17,211 nt of DNA from positions 1 to 17,211 of the forward strand of contig CATYHY010000016.1 of NCBI GenBank assembly GCA_958407085.1. The letters are read 5' to 3'. This DNA is from an uncultured Collinsella sp. Lineage in GTDB: Bacteria; Actinomycetota; Coriobacteriia; Coriobacteriales; Coriobacteriaceae. Each line of letters starts with the position of its first letter. Position 1 is the first letter of the stretch. Position numbers and translations under genes: made by a program. Positions 1-6,532 of the stretch are shown one piece after another. The notes beneath the pieces were generated by a model, which saw nothing but the letters and a program-made list of their open reading frames with translations, searched no databases and was not told the DNA's origin.

Positions 1-160
1 ACTGCGGGAATGGCCTATTTGCTCAATGTGTTCGGCTGAGATCGGAAATCAACCGAGCATCAACGATGTGCCGATCGCGGAATGAGATCTCGTAATAATT
101 GACTCTCGGCCATATTATTGAGGGGCATGACTCGCGTTCGTATGGTTGTAGGTGCTGGCG

Positions 161-1243
161 ATGAACGACATTGACCTTGCTGTTCCGTTGATGGATGGAC
201 CAAGCTATGACCGCGCCTGCAGTCTCGTGCCTTCCGAATACGTTGAGGCATGGGAGTGGTTTCTGGGTGAGGAACAGCGCGGCGGCGTTTGGACCAGCCT
301 TCCGCACCACACCAAGGAAGATAGCCCTCAGTATCAGTACCGTTTGAGAATTGGCTCGGACTTCTTTCCCGTAACGCGGGATTCAGGGATCTTCTGGCCG
401 GGCCAGGATCGGGTGAAGCAAGATCCCAATAAGATCTTTGCGCTTTCGGTCCATAACTCTAAAAAGAGCTTCTACACCGATGTGCCTCCGCTCTATTTGG
501 ATGACGGTACGTGGGTCATTAAGTATTCGGTCCAAGCGCCAGGAGCCGTTGGTTCTCGAGACCAGAATTACAACCGTAAAATGCTCAACTGCATGGAATG
601 TGGCGTCCCAGTCGGAGTCATATTTGCAACCGAGGTGGGCTATAAGGTGCTCGGCCTTGCGTTTGTTGAGCGGTTCGAGCCCGAAAATGGATGGTTTGTT
701 CTGCACGGTCCTGTTCATAAAGGCGGACCGGACCCTCGTTTTGCGCCCGACATGAGTTATCTGAAGCACATACCCGTCGATATTGAGTTTGCCGGACAGG
801 GTGCGACCGACGACGAAAAGGTCCGCTATGCGTTAAGGCGCGAGCGATTGGGGCAGCAATGGTTCCGCAAGCAGCTCGTTGCCGCCTATGATGGCCGTTG
901 CGCGGTGTCGGACTGCGGCGTCAGTGAAGCTCTGGAGGCTGCACATATCGAGAATTACTCGGGACCCAAATCGCAGGTTGCCAGCAACGGTATTCTGCTT
1001 CGGCGCGATCTTCATTCCCTATTTGATGCTCACCTGATTTCGTTTGAGCCTGTTTGCGGCGAATATCGGCTGTGCGGATCGTACCTGCTGGATAAGACCG
1101 ACTACGCTTCCTTTGCGGGTGCGACGCTAAGGCAGCCGAATGAGCGTCAGTGGCGACCCGATACGGTGTTTCTTGAGGCCCATCGCATTGAGTTCGATCG
1201 CTCGGAAAAGAAGCGTGAAAAGGCGGGGCTTCTGCCGTATTAG
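161..1243 (+). CDS. HNH endonuclease, putative restriction endonuclease
   Basis: This 360-residue protein ends in an HNH nuclease domain of the HNH_2 type. The order is C247 and C251, the beta-strand motif AAHI with H262, the SNG turn with N276, and the helix motif LHSLFD with H285. H262, N276 and H285 are the expected metal and catalytic residues. The N-terminal half (about residues 1-220) has a pattern (NRKMLNCMECGVPVGVI, then a Y-x-VLGLAFV strand) that I associate with the target-recognition half of actinobacterial putative restriction enzymes, which may be SRA/PUA-like; that part is inference. I chose ATG 161 over in-frame GTG 152 because AGGTG at 150-154 lies 6 nt before the ATG and overlaps the GTG. 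TAATAA at 93-98 is a possible -10, but no good -35 is visible. Base composition is more A/T-rich than downstream genes, suggesting acquisition. It could be a type II or a modification-dependent enzyme; no methyltransferase is complete in the window. Confidence 0.85.
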   Translation: MNDIDLAVPLMDGPSYDRACSLVPSEYVEAWEWFLGEEQRGGVWTSLPHHTKEDSPQYQYRLRIGSDFFPVTRDSGIFWPGQDRVKQDPNKIFALSVHNSKKSFYTDVPPLYLDDGTWVIKYSVQAPGAVGSRDQNYNRKMLNCMECGVPVGVIFATEVGYKVLGLAFVERFEPENGWFVLHGPVHKGGPDPRFAPDMSYLKHIPVDIEFAGQGATDDEKVRYALRRERLGQQWFRKQLVAAYDGRCAVSDCGVSEALEAAHIENYSGPKSQVASNGILLRRDLHSLFDAHLISFEPVCGEYRLCGSYLLDKTDYASFAGATLRQPNERQWRPDTVFLEAHRIEFDRSEKKREKAGLLPY

Positions 1244-1365
1244 CGTATTTGGCTTTGGCATTCTTTGACGATCGTGTTGTTTGATCGGATCGCGTGGCGA
1301 TGCAATCTCGCGCACGCCCGCCGGTGCATGCTCTTCCTGATTTGTATAGCGAGAGGGGAGCGTAT

Positions 1366-1650
1366 ATGAGCTGGCGAGGCGATATTGCGATGGGGAAGTA
1401 CGGAAAACTGCCGTGTGCCCTTATAGACAACAATATGTTTCCGAGCGTAGAGGTTGATTGCGCGTCGTTTGTCGTCACCTGCCCTTGCTGCGGCTCGCAA
1501 ATACCGTGTCTCGACATTCGGTTTATCGATGCGCGCGACAGACTCAGCGACGAAGTGAGAAAACGGACAGGCGTTCATATGCCGGTGTATCCGGAGAAAT
1601 GCCCTGTTTGTGGCCTCGATATCGTGTACGACGCCGGCGACGAGGGATAG
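1366..1650 (+). CDS. Small CxxC zinc-ribbon-like protein, function unknown
   Basis: This is a 94-residue hydrophilic protein that I do not recognise. It has two cysteine knuckles, CPCCG at 39-43 and CPVCG at 79-83, so C39/C42 and C79/C82 could coordinate one zinc ion as a split zinc ribbon. Extra cysteines lie at 17, 32, 41 and 48. No signal peptide or membrane segment is visible. ATG 1366 is chosen over an in-frame GTG at 1294 because a strong Shine-Dalgarno stretch (GAGAGGGGAG, 1351-1360) sits just upstream. It follows the HNH gene on the same strand after 122 nt and shares its lower GC, so the two may have arrived together. There is no terminator between them and no clear promoter in the gap. 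A DNA-binding or accessory role is possible but unproven. Confidence 0.65.
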   Translation: MSWRGDIAMGKYGKLPCALIDNNMFPSVEVDCASFVVTCPCCGSQIPCLDIRFIDARDRLSDEVRKRTGVHMPVYPEKCPVCGLDIVYDAGDEG

Positions 1651-1687
1651 GTGATGCGGAGGAGTTGGCTGTGAGTGTCTTTTGCCT

Positions 1688-2374
1688 CTACAAATAAATC
1701 CCCTCACCGAGCTGCTTGTGGAACTCGGCGTGATGGTCGCGTGCCCAGGTAAAGAGCGCCTGGTCAAAGTCGGTACGCGTGGCCGGGACGCCAAAGACGC
1801 CGGCAACTTCGACGCGTATAAACTCCAGTGCCGGCAGCTTGTTGATGGCAGTGAGGGCAAACGGGGACGAGGGCTCCTCGAACAGATAGCGGCTGCCTTG
1901 CAGCGCGTCGCAACTGGTGCACGTGTTGCCGAGCGACGGGGCTTTGGAGGCTCGCGCGCCTACGGGCTTGTAGCCGCAGCGCTTATGAAGGTAGTCGCGG
2001 ATCTCGCCCGGCACGCAGCCAAGAGCGGGCACGATGGCGAGTGCGTTGGCGTTGGCCGTGTCGATGGCAATGTGCCCGGCTTCGTTGGGCGCGTGCGCGA
2101 TGGCGATGCTCTCGTCGTTATCGGCTCGATAGGGAATGCCGAAGGCCGCGACCGAGGTCTCTTTGTGACACTTCCAGCACTCGCGCTTGCCCAGTACTAG
2201 ATATATATACGGCGCAGAGGGGTCGGATCGGTCAATACCGGGCAGCCACTCGGCAAAGGGCTCGGGGTTGACGCCGCTGGGTACATACCAGATTTTCTTG
2301 GTCCGGTCCCATTTGGCGCCCAACGCCTTGGCTTCTTCTTTGTGCGAAAAGGGAACATCGAGCTCGGTGCGCAT
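1688..2374 (-). CDS. DUF5710 domain protein with two CxxC pairs
   Basis: This is a 228-residue cytoplasmic protein. Residues 3-45 match the DUF5710 pattern: DVPFSHKEEAKALGAKWD followed by KIWYVPSG and an aromatic/Leu end. This short module is found in DNA-processing and mobile-element proteins. Two cysteine pairs follow, C66-W-K-C69 with H70 behind it, and C152-T-S-C155, which look like a zinc site. The rest is not recognisable to me. ATG 2374 is preferred to an in-frame upstream ATG at 2410 because AAGGAG lies 5 nt before it on the minus strand. Codon use is G/C-rich like the core genes, unlike the HNH segment it converges on, with only 37 nt between the stop codons and no visible terminator there. 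Function is unknown; DUF5710 is the only domain call I would defend. Confidence 0.8.
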   Translation of the reverse strand: MRTELDVPFSHKEEAKALGAKWDRTKKIWYVPSGVNPEPFAEWLPGIDRSDPSAPYIYLVLGKRECWKCHKETSVAAFGIPYRADNDESIAIAHAPNEAGHIAIDTANANALAIVPALGCVPGEIRDYLHKRCGYKPVGARASKAPSLGNTCTSCDALQGSRYLFEEPSSPFALTAINKLPALEFIRVEVAGVFGVPATRTDFDQALFTWARDHHAEFHKQLGEGIYL

Positions 2375-2475
2375 GGTGGCTCCTTGGTGCTGCAGGTGTA
2401 AGTGGCTCAAGGATACCGCAGGGCGCAGGCATCGTGGCGTTTTGCCGAGAAGCTGCGGTGCGGACTGATTGGTTA

Positions 2476-2495
2476 TGCCGATGGATAGATCGGCA
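2476..2495. repeat. Perfect 7-bp inverted repeat upstream of the DUF5710 gene
   Basis: TGCCGAT (2476-2482) and ATCGGCA (2489-2495) are exact inverted copies separated by 6 nt. There is no U-tract on either side, so it does not look like an intrinsic terminator. It lies about 100 nt upstream of the minus-strand DUF5710 start codon and downstream of the tRNA terminator, so it could be an operator or a small 5' hairpin. The rest of 2375-2555 shows no gene. Confidence 0.4.
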
Positions 2496-2555
2496 AGTAG
2501 ATGGTCGGCTTTTGGCTAGTTGGGCGGTTGGAGCTGCCAGCGGATTTGGCGACAT

Positions 2556-2592
2556 AAAACAAAACAGCCCAGAGGACATAGCCTCTGAGCTG
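2556..2592 (-). terminator. Intrinsic terminator of the tRNA-Val gene
   Basis: Read on the minus strand, an 11-bp stem (CAGCTCAGAGG with CCTCTGGGCTG, one T-G wobble) closes a 6-nt loop and is followed by TTTTGTTTTA. It starts 8 nt after the CCA end of the tRNA, so the tRNA is a monocistronic transcript. Confidence 0.92.
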
Positions 2593-2600
2593 CGAACATT

Positions 2601-2675
2601 TGGTGGGCGTTAGAAGATTTGAACTTCTGACCTCTTCCGTGTCAGGGAAGCGCTCTCCCCCTGAGCTAAACGCCC
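2601..2675 (-). tRNA. tRNA-Val (anticodon GAC), CCA encoded
   Basis: The minus strand folds into a full cloverleaf. The acceptor stem is GGGCGTT with AACGCCC, the D stem GCTC with GAGC, the anticodon stem CTTCC with GGAAG around loop CTGACAC, and the T stem AGAAG with CTTCT around TTCAAAT. The anticodon GAC reads GTC and GTT valine codons. The discriminator base is A and the 3' CCA is genomically encoded. All stems are perfectly paired, so the gene is intact. It has its own promoter and terminator. Confidence 0.97.
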
Positions 2676-2704
2676 GATCAAGGGTGCGCAAGCGCGCAAG
2701 GGAT

Positions 2705-2749
2705 AATATAACGGAGCCTGAACTCGGTGGCAAGAACATTTTTAAAAAT
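2705..2749 (-). promoter_or_regulatory. Promoter with UP-like element for tRNA-Val
   Basis: On the minus strand, TTGCCA (2728-2733) and TATATT (2705-2710) are spaced by exactly 17 nt, and transcription would start about 20 nt before the tRNA. Directly upstream of the -35 is the A/T palindrome ATTTTTAAAAAT (2738-2749), in the position of a UP element. Strong promoters of this form are usual for stable RNA genes. Confidence 0.75.
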
Positions 2750-2872
2750 CGCTTACATTGTGGAATTCAGGGGCTTTGTCATATCCATTTCAAAAGAGCT
2801 TACTGCCGCGATTTGGCTGTCGCATAATGCAAGGCCATTGCGGTATCGAGCTATGGAAAGACGCCTGCGGAA

Positions 2873-2895
2873 TTGTCCTACCGATAAGCGGACAA
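2873..2895 (+). repeat. Inverted repeat in the DMT transporter leader
   Basis: TTGTCC (2873-2878) and GGACAA (2890-2895) can pair around an 11-nt loop in the roughly 200-nt untranslated stretch 2750-2964. The motif GAATTGT occurs once next to this hairpin and again at 2933-2939. I could not match the leader to a known riboswitch class and see no gene in it. Confidence 0.35.
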
Positions 2896-2964
2896 GCCTC
2901 CAGCTGGTGCCTTCGCCGTGGTAAGGTAAGCCGAATTGTTTCCAGGCTGTTTCGGGGGAGTGGA

Positions 2965-3987
2965 ATGAGCAAAGAGTGTGTCGAGCAGGTCGAAGGCGCA
3001 GGGGCTTCGGTGCCGATGACCGATATATCGAACATTGATGTGCCCGAGGGCACCGACGAGCTCAGCCGTAGCACCCGCCGCGCCTGGCGCGAGCGCCTTA
3101 ACGATGCGTCGTCGCGCAAGATGATCACGGGCGTCTTGGCTACGCTGGTGGGCGGTTCGTTTTGGGGCTTCTCGGGCACCAGCGCGAGCTTTCTGTTCGA
3201 TACCTACCACGTCGACACCTTGTGGCTTATGAGCGTGCGTCAGATTCTCGCCGGTCTACTCTTTATGGCCGTGGTTGTTACGCGCGACCGCGAGCGCCTG
3301 ATTAAGCTCTGGACCACACCCGCCGATCGCAAGCAGCTGCTGCTCTTTACTGCCTTTGGCCTGCTGTTCAACCAGTTTTGCTATCTTTCGGCCGTGCGCC
3401 TGACGAACGCCGGAACCGCGACGGTGCTCCAGTGCCTGCAGCTCGTTATCATCATGGGCTACGCCTGCGTGACCGATCGCCGCATGCCGCGTACTCGCGA
3501 AGTCATCGGCATTGGCCTGGCTCTGGGTGGAACCTTTTTAATTGCCACCGGCGGCGACCCTACCAGCCTGAATATCTCGCCGCTTGGCCTGGCAGCAGGT
3601 CTTATGTGTGCGGTCAGCGCCGCGTGTATGGCGGTGATTCCCGCCAAGATCCTGCCCGAATACGGTAGCCCCATCGTCACGGGCTCGGCAATGCTCACGG
3701 CGGGCGTGGTCTCATGTGTCTTCGTGCAGCCCTGGGCGCATATGCCGGCGCTCGATGCCGCTGGTATCGAGGCGCTCGCGGTGTTCGTGGTTATCGGCTC
3801 GTTTTTTGCTTACATGCTCTATATGCAGGGCGTTAAGGACATCGGCTCGGTGCGTGCGAGCCTCATCGGAACTGTGGAGCCGGTTTCGGCGACCATCACC
3901 AGCGCCGTTATGCTGGGGACGGTGTTTTTGCCGACCGACCTTATCGGCTTTGTCATGATCATCGTGATGATGTTCCTCACGGTGTAG
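2965..3987 (+). CDS. EamA/DMT family permease, 10 transmembrane helices
   Basis: This is a 340-residue inner-membrane protein of the drug/metabolite transporter superfamily. Two EamA repeats of five helices each are visible. The first starts at about residue 54 (ITGVLATLVGGSFWGFSG) and the second at about residue 205 (SPLGLAAGLMCAVSAACMA), which ends with the typical EPVSATITSAVMLGT helix near the C-terminus. Family members export amino acids, nucleobases or other small metabolites; the substrate cannot be read from sequence. A hydrophilic, charged cytoplasmic segment of about 50 residues precedes helix 1, longer than usual. ATG 2965 is chosen because GGGGGAG (2954-2960) sits 4 nt upstream; the frame stays open back to 2758, but that part is not protein-like. 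The gene ends right after the last helix. It appears monocistronic; no clear terminator follows in the 149-nt gap before the next gene. Confidence 0.88.
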   Translation: MSKECVEQVEGAGASVPMTDISNIDVPEGTDELSRSTRRAWRERLNDASSRKMITGVLATLVGGSFWGFSGTSASFLFDTYHVDTLWLMSVRQILAGLLFMAVVVTRDRERLIKLWTTPADRKQLLLFTAFGLLFNQFCYLSAVRLTNAGTATVLQCLQLVIIMGYACVTDRRMPRTREVIGIGLALGGTFLIATGGDPTSLNISPLGLAAGLMCAVSAACMAVIPAKILPEYGSPIVTGSAMLTAGVVSCVFVQPWAHMPALDAAGIEALAVFVVIGSFFAYMLYMQGVKDIGSVRASLIGTVEPVSATITSAVMLGTVFLPTDLIGFVMIIVMMFLTV

Positions 3988-4136
3988 CTAGCGCCGCTGC
4001 CAAGACGGAAAAGGTGTTGTGCCGCATTTTCGCCAATTGATGTCCGTGTCTGGAGTTTAGCTGTCGATGCTCAAAATGCCATAAACTAGTAACGTTATGG
4101 ACTTTTTCATTGCGACTCAATTGCGAGGATTTCTTT

Positions 4137-6449
4137 ATGGCTGGTAATCACTTTAAGGGCAGCGATAGCGGCCGCCCTGCAGTTCCGCCGCGTCCGAACG
4201 GGGCTGGTAAGGCCGGCACGCCGGGCGGCGCTGGACAGGGCGGTTCCGGTAAGCGCGTGTCCCCGGGCGAGACGGCGATGTTTACCGCTCTGTACGAGCA
4301 GTCTCAAAAGGCAAAAAAGACCGGCCGTGCAAGAGGAAATGTCTTTGCGGGCGGTGCAACCTCTGCGTCGCAGCCGAGCGGGGCTCCTTCGGTACCTGCG
4401 AACAACGCAGGTGCTGCCAACGCCGCGAATGGCGCCGGCAACGTTAATGCCGGCAAGGCCGACAACAATACTCCCTCTGCCGGTGGCGCGGGGCTTACGG
4501 GTAACCTCGGCACGATTTACACCGGCGCCTCCGAGACAGGCACGTTCGCCCGCCTGGATGATAGCGGTGCCGAGTTTGCGGGCTCGGGTTCCAAGGAAGA
4601 TTATTACGATTTTGGCTTGAACTACGGTAGCGATGCTTCGTCGAGTTCGACCTCTGACGGTCTGGTCCGTCATCGCCATCGCAAGGGCGAGCGCAAAAAG
4701 CGTCACACCGGCGCCATTATTGCCGCTGTAGTCGCGGTGCTTCTCGTTGCGCTTGGCGCAAGCGGCTTTATGCTGCTTAACTCGGCAAAGATCGTAAAGA
4801 GCGAAGCGAAGGAGGCTGTCGAGATCGTCGGTGGCCTTAAGGACAAGGTCACGTCGGGCGATTTTTCGACGCTGCCTGACGACGCGAAGAAGATCGATGA
4901 GCTCTGTAACAGCATGAAGGCGGAGACCTCGAGCCCGCTGTGGACGGCGGCTTCGTTTATCCCGGTGTATGGCAGCGATATCAATGCGGCCCGCACCATG
5001 ATTGACGCCCTGTCCGATGTCTCGAGCAATGCGCTGGTTCCCATGGCCGATAACCTTTCGCAGGCTACGCCCGGCAAGCTGTTCCAGGACGGCATGATTA
5101 ACGTGTCCGCGCTGCAGGCGGTCGCCGATTCGCTTTCCAGCAGCTCGAAGGTGTTCAAGAGCGCCAACGAGAAGGTCCAGGGCATTGGCGATACTCATAT
5201 TTCCCAGGTGACCGAGCTGGTCGATAAGGCCAAGGACGGCTTTGCCACCCTCAACGGCGCGGTTGACGCGGCGGAGAAGGTCGCCCCCGTCCTTCCCCAG
5301 ATGCTCGGCGCCAACGGCCAGACGCGCAACTACCTTATGTACGCCATGAACAACGTCGAGATTCGTGCCTGCGGCGGCTTTGGCGGTTCGCAGGGCCTGA
5401 TTTCGGTCACCGACGGTCAGATGTCGATTGGCGAGTTTGTTCCCCGCATTGGACTCAGCGAGGATGAGGCGGTCGAGAGCGTCGACGAAGAGGATGAGGC
5501 GCTGTTCGGCAACCACAGCAACCTGTACAACTCGGGCAATACCTATTCGCCTGATTGGCCCCGCAACTCGCAGCGTGTCGCCGCGCTGTGGAAGTCCCAG
5601 TATGGACAGGACGTTGATGGCGTCATCGGTATCGACCCGGTGTTCCTGCAGTATCTGCTGGGCCTGGTCGGTAACGTGTCACTGCCCGACGGAACGGTTG
5701 TCGACGGCACCAACGCCGCAAAGGTCCTCATGCACGATGTGTACTGGAACTATCCGGTCGAGGAGTCGGACGGCATCTTTGCATCCGTCGCCAGCGCTGC
5801 CTTCGACAAGGTCCTTGGCGGTATCGGCGATGTCGATGTTACGAAGCTTGTCAGCGCCGTTGAGCGCGGTGCCGAAGAGGGCCGCCTGATCGCGTGGATG
5901 AGAAACGATGATGAGCAGAATGCCATCAAAGAGACGGGCATTGACGCTTCGCTGCCCGATCCGGATGATCCGAGTGCCGATCCCGTTGCCGGCGTTTACT
6001 TTAACAACCTGAGTTTCTCCAAGCTCGACTGGTATCTGAACGCCGACACTCAGATTGGTCAGGGCGTGAAGAACGGCGACGGCACGTGCTCCTATCGCAT
6101 CACCGTTACCCTGACGAACATCATGACGCAGGAGGAGGCTGGCAAGCTGCCCGACTACGTTGCGGCGAGCGCGCCCGATGCCGCGCGTGACGACGAGCGT
6201 CTGAATGTCTCGTTGTTTGCCCCGATGGGTGGCAACATCAGTGACCTTACGGTTGAGGGTACCCAGTTTGGTCTTGGTGCCGCTACGTGGCATGGAATCC
6301 CCTTCTATTCGGGCACCGTTGACCTGCATGCTGGCGAGACGACGACGATCACGTATACGCTGACCACGTCGGCCGAGGCGGGGGACAAGCCTCTTACGCT
6401 GCGTCAGACCCCTACATGCCAGGCGGCTCGCGACAGCGCGTCGGCGTAG
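4137..6449 (+). CDS. DUF4012 domain-containing membrane-anchored protein
   Basis: This is a 770-residue protein. Residues 1-165 are low-complexity, rich in Gly, Ala, Pro, Asn and Ser, and probably disordered in the cytoplasm. A basic cluster (RHRHRKGERKKR) precedes one transmembrane helix at about 191-213, giving a type II topology with a large outside domain. After a helical stretch (about 214-400) comes the DUF4012 core: RNYLLMYAMNNVEIRACGGF, with the glycine-rich turn G413-G414-F415-G416-G417. DUF4012 proteins are common in Actinomycetota and Chloroflexota, often near envelope or polysaccharide genes; their biochemical role is not established. ATG 4137 is taken because GAGGA lies about 8 nt upstream; the frame extends to 4110 without support. 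The promoter is unclear (TAAACT at 4082-4087 is a weak candidate). A strong terminator follows. Position before glmM hints at an envelope role, but they are separate units. Confidence 0.85.
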   Translation: MAGNHFKGSDSGRPAVPPRPNGAGKAGTPGGAGQGGSGKRVSPGETAMFTALYEQSQKAKKTGRARGNVFAGGATSASQPSGAPSVPANNAGAANAANGAGNVNAGKADNNTPSAGGAGLTGNLGTIYTGASETGTFARLDDSGAEFAGSGSKEDYYDFGLNYGSDASSSSTSDGLVRHRHRKGERKKRHTGAIIAAVVAVLLVALGASGFMLLNSAKIVKSEAKEAVEIVGGLKDKVTSGDFSTLPDDAKKIDELCNSMKAETSSPLWTAASFIPVYGSDINAARTMIDALSDVSSNALVPMADNLSQATPGKLFQDGMINVSALQAVADSLSSSSKVFKSANEKVQGIGDTHISQVTELVDKAKDGFATLNGAVDAAEKVAPVLPQMLGANGQTRNYLMYAMNNVEIRACGGFGGSQGLISVTDGQMSIGEFVPRIGLSEDEAVESVDEEDEALFGNHSNLYNSGNTYSPDWPRNSQRVAALWKSQYGQDVDGVIGIDPVFLQYLLGLVGNVSLPDGTVVDGTNAAKVLMHDVYWNYPVEESDGIFASVASAAFDKVLGGIGDVDVTKLVSAVERGAEEGRLIAWMRNDDEQNAIKETGIDASLPDPDDPSADPVAGVYFNNLSFSKLDWYLNADTQIGQGVKNGDGTCSYRITVTLTNIMTQEEAGKLPDYVAASAPDAARDDERLNVSLFAPMGGNISDLTVEGTQFGLGAATWHGIPFYSGTVDLHAGETTTITYTLTTSAEAGDKPLTLRQTPTCQAARDSASA

Positions 6450-6486
6450 GGTTTTTCTGGTAGCGCAGATAATCGAGTACCATTTT

Positions 6487-6520
6487 GGGGCGGACAGGCA
6501 ATCTGTCCGCCCCTATTTTG
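6487..6520 (+). terminator. Intrinsic terminator after the DUF4012 gene
   Basis: GGGGCGGACAG (6487-6497) pairs perfectly over 11 bp with CTGTCCGCCCC (6503-6513) around a 5-nt loop and is followed by TATTTTG. It ends only 2 nt before the AAGGAGG ribosome site of glmM, so the glmM promoter must overlap or precede it. Confidence 0.85.
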
Positions 6521-6532
6521 TAAGGAGGGCGC

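Noticed and set aside
1..84. Possible 3' end of an upstream gene
   Set aside because: All three forward frames are open at the window edge (stops at 37-39, 83-85 and about 93-95), and none gives a recognisable C-terminus, so no gene can be assigned. Frame 2 contains a CxxC, but this is not enough.
99..121. TTGACT (99-104) with TATTGA (116-121) as a promoter for the HNH gene
   Set aside because: The spacer is only 11 nt, far from the usual 16-18.
127..174. 15-codon frame (MTRVRMVVGAGDERH) overlapping the HNH start, as a leader peptide
   Set aside because: Its purine-rich stretch is only 1 nt from the ATG, too close for a ribosome site, and nothing else supports translation.
2601..2675. tRNA-Val as an integration (att) site for the A/T-rich segment
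   Set aside because: I found no direct copy of the tRNA 3' end in 1-2600, no integrase is present, and the tRNA is followed at once by its own intact terminator.
2758..2964. 69-residue N-terminal extension of the EamA transporter
   Set aside because: The sequence is not protein-like and lacks a ribosome site, while GGGGGAG precedes ATG 2965.
4107..5516. 469-codon minus-strand open frame
   Set aside because: It lies entirely opposite the DUF4012 gene, has no domain or ribosome site, and its composition is the complement of a high-GC reading frame.
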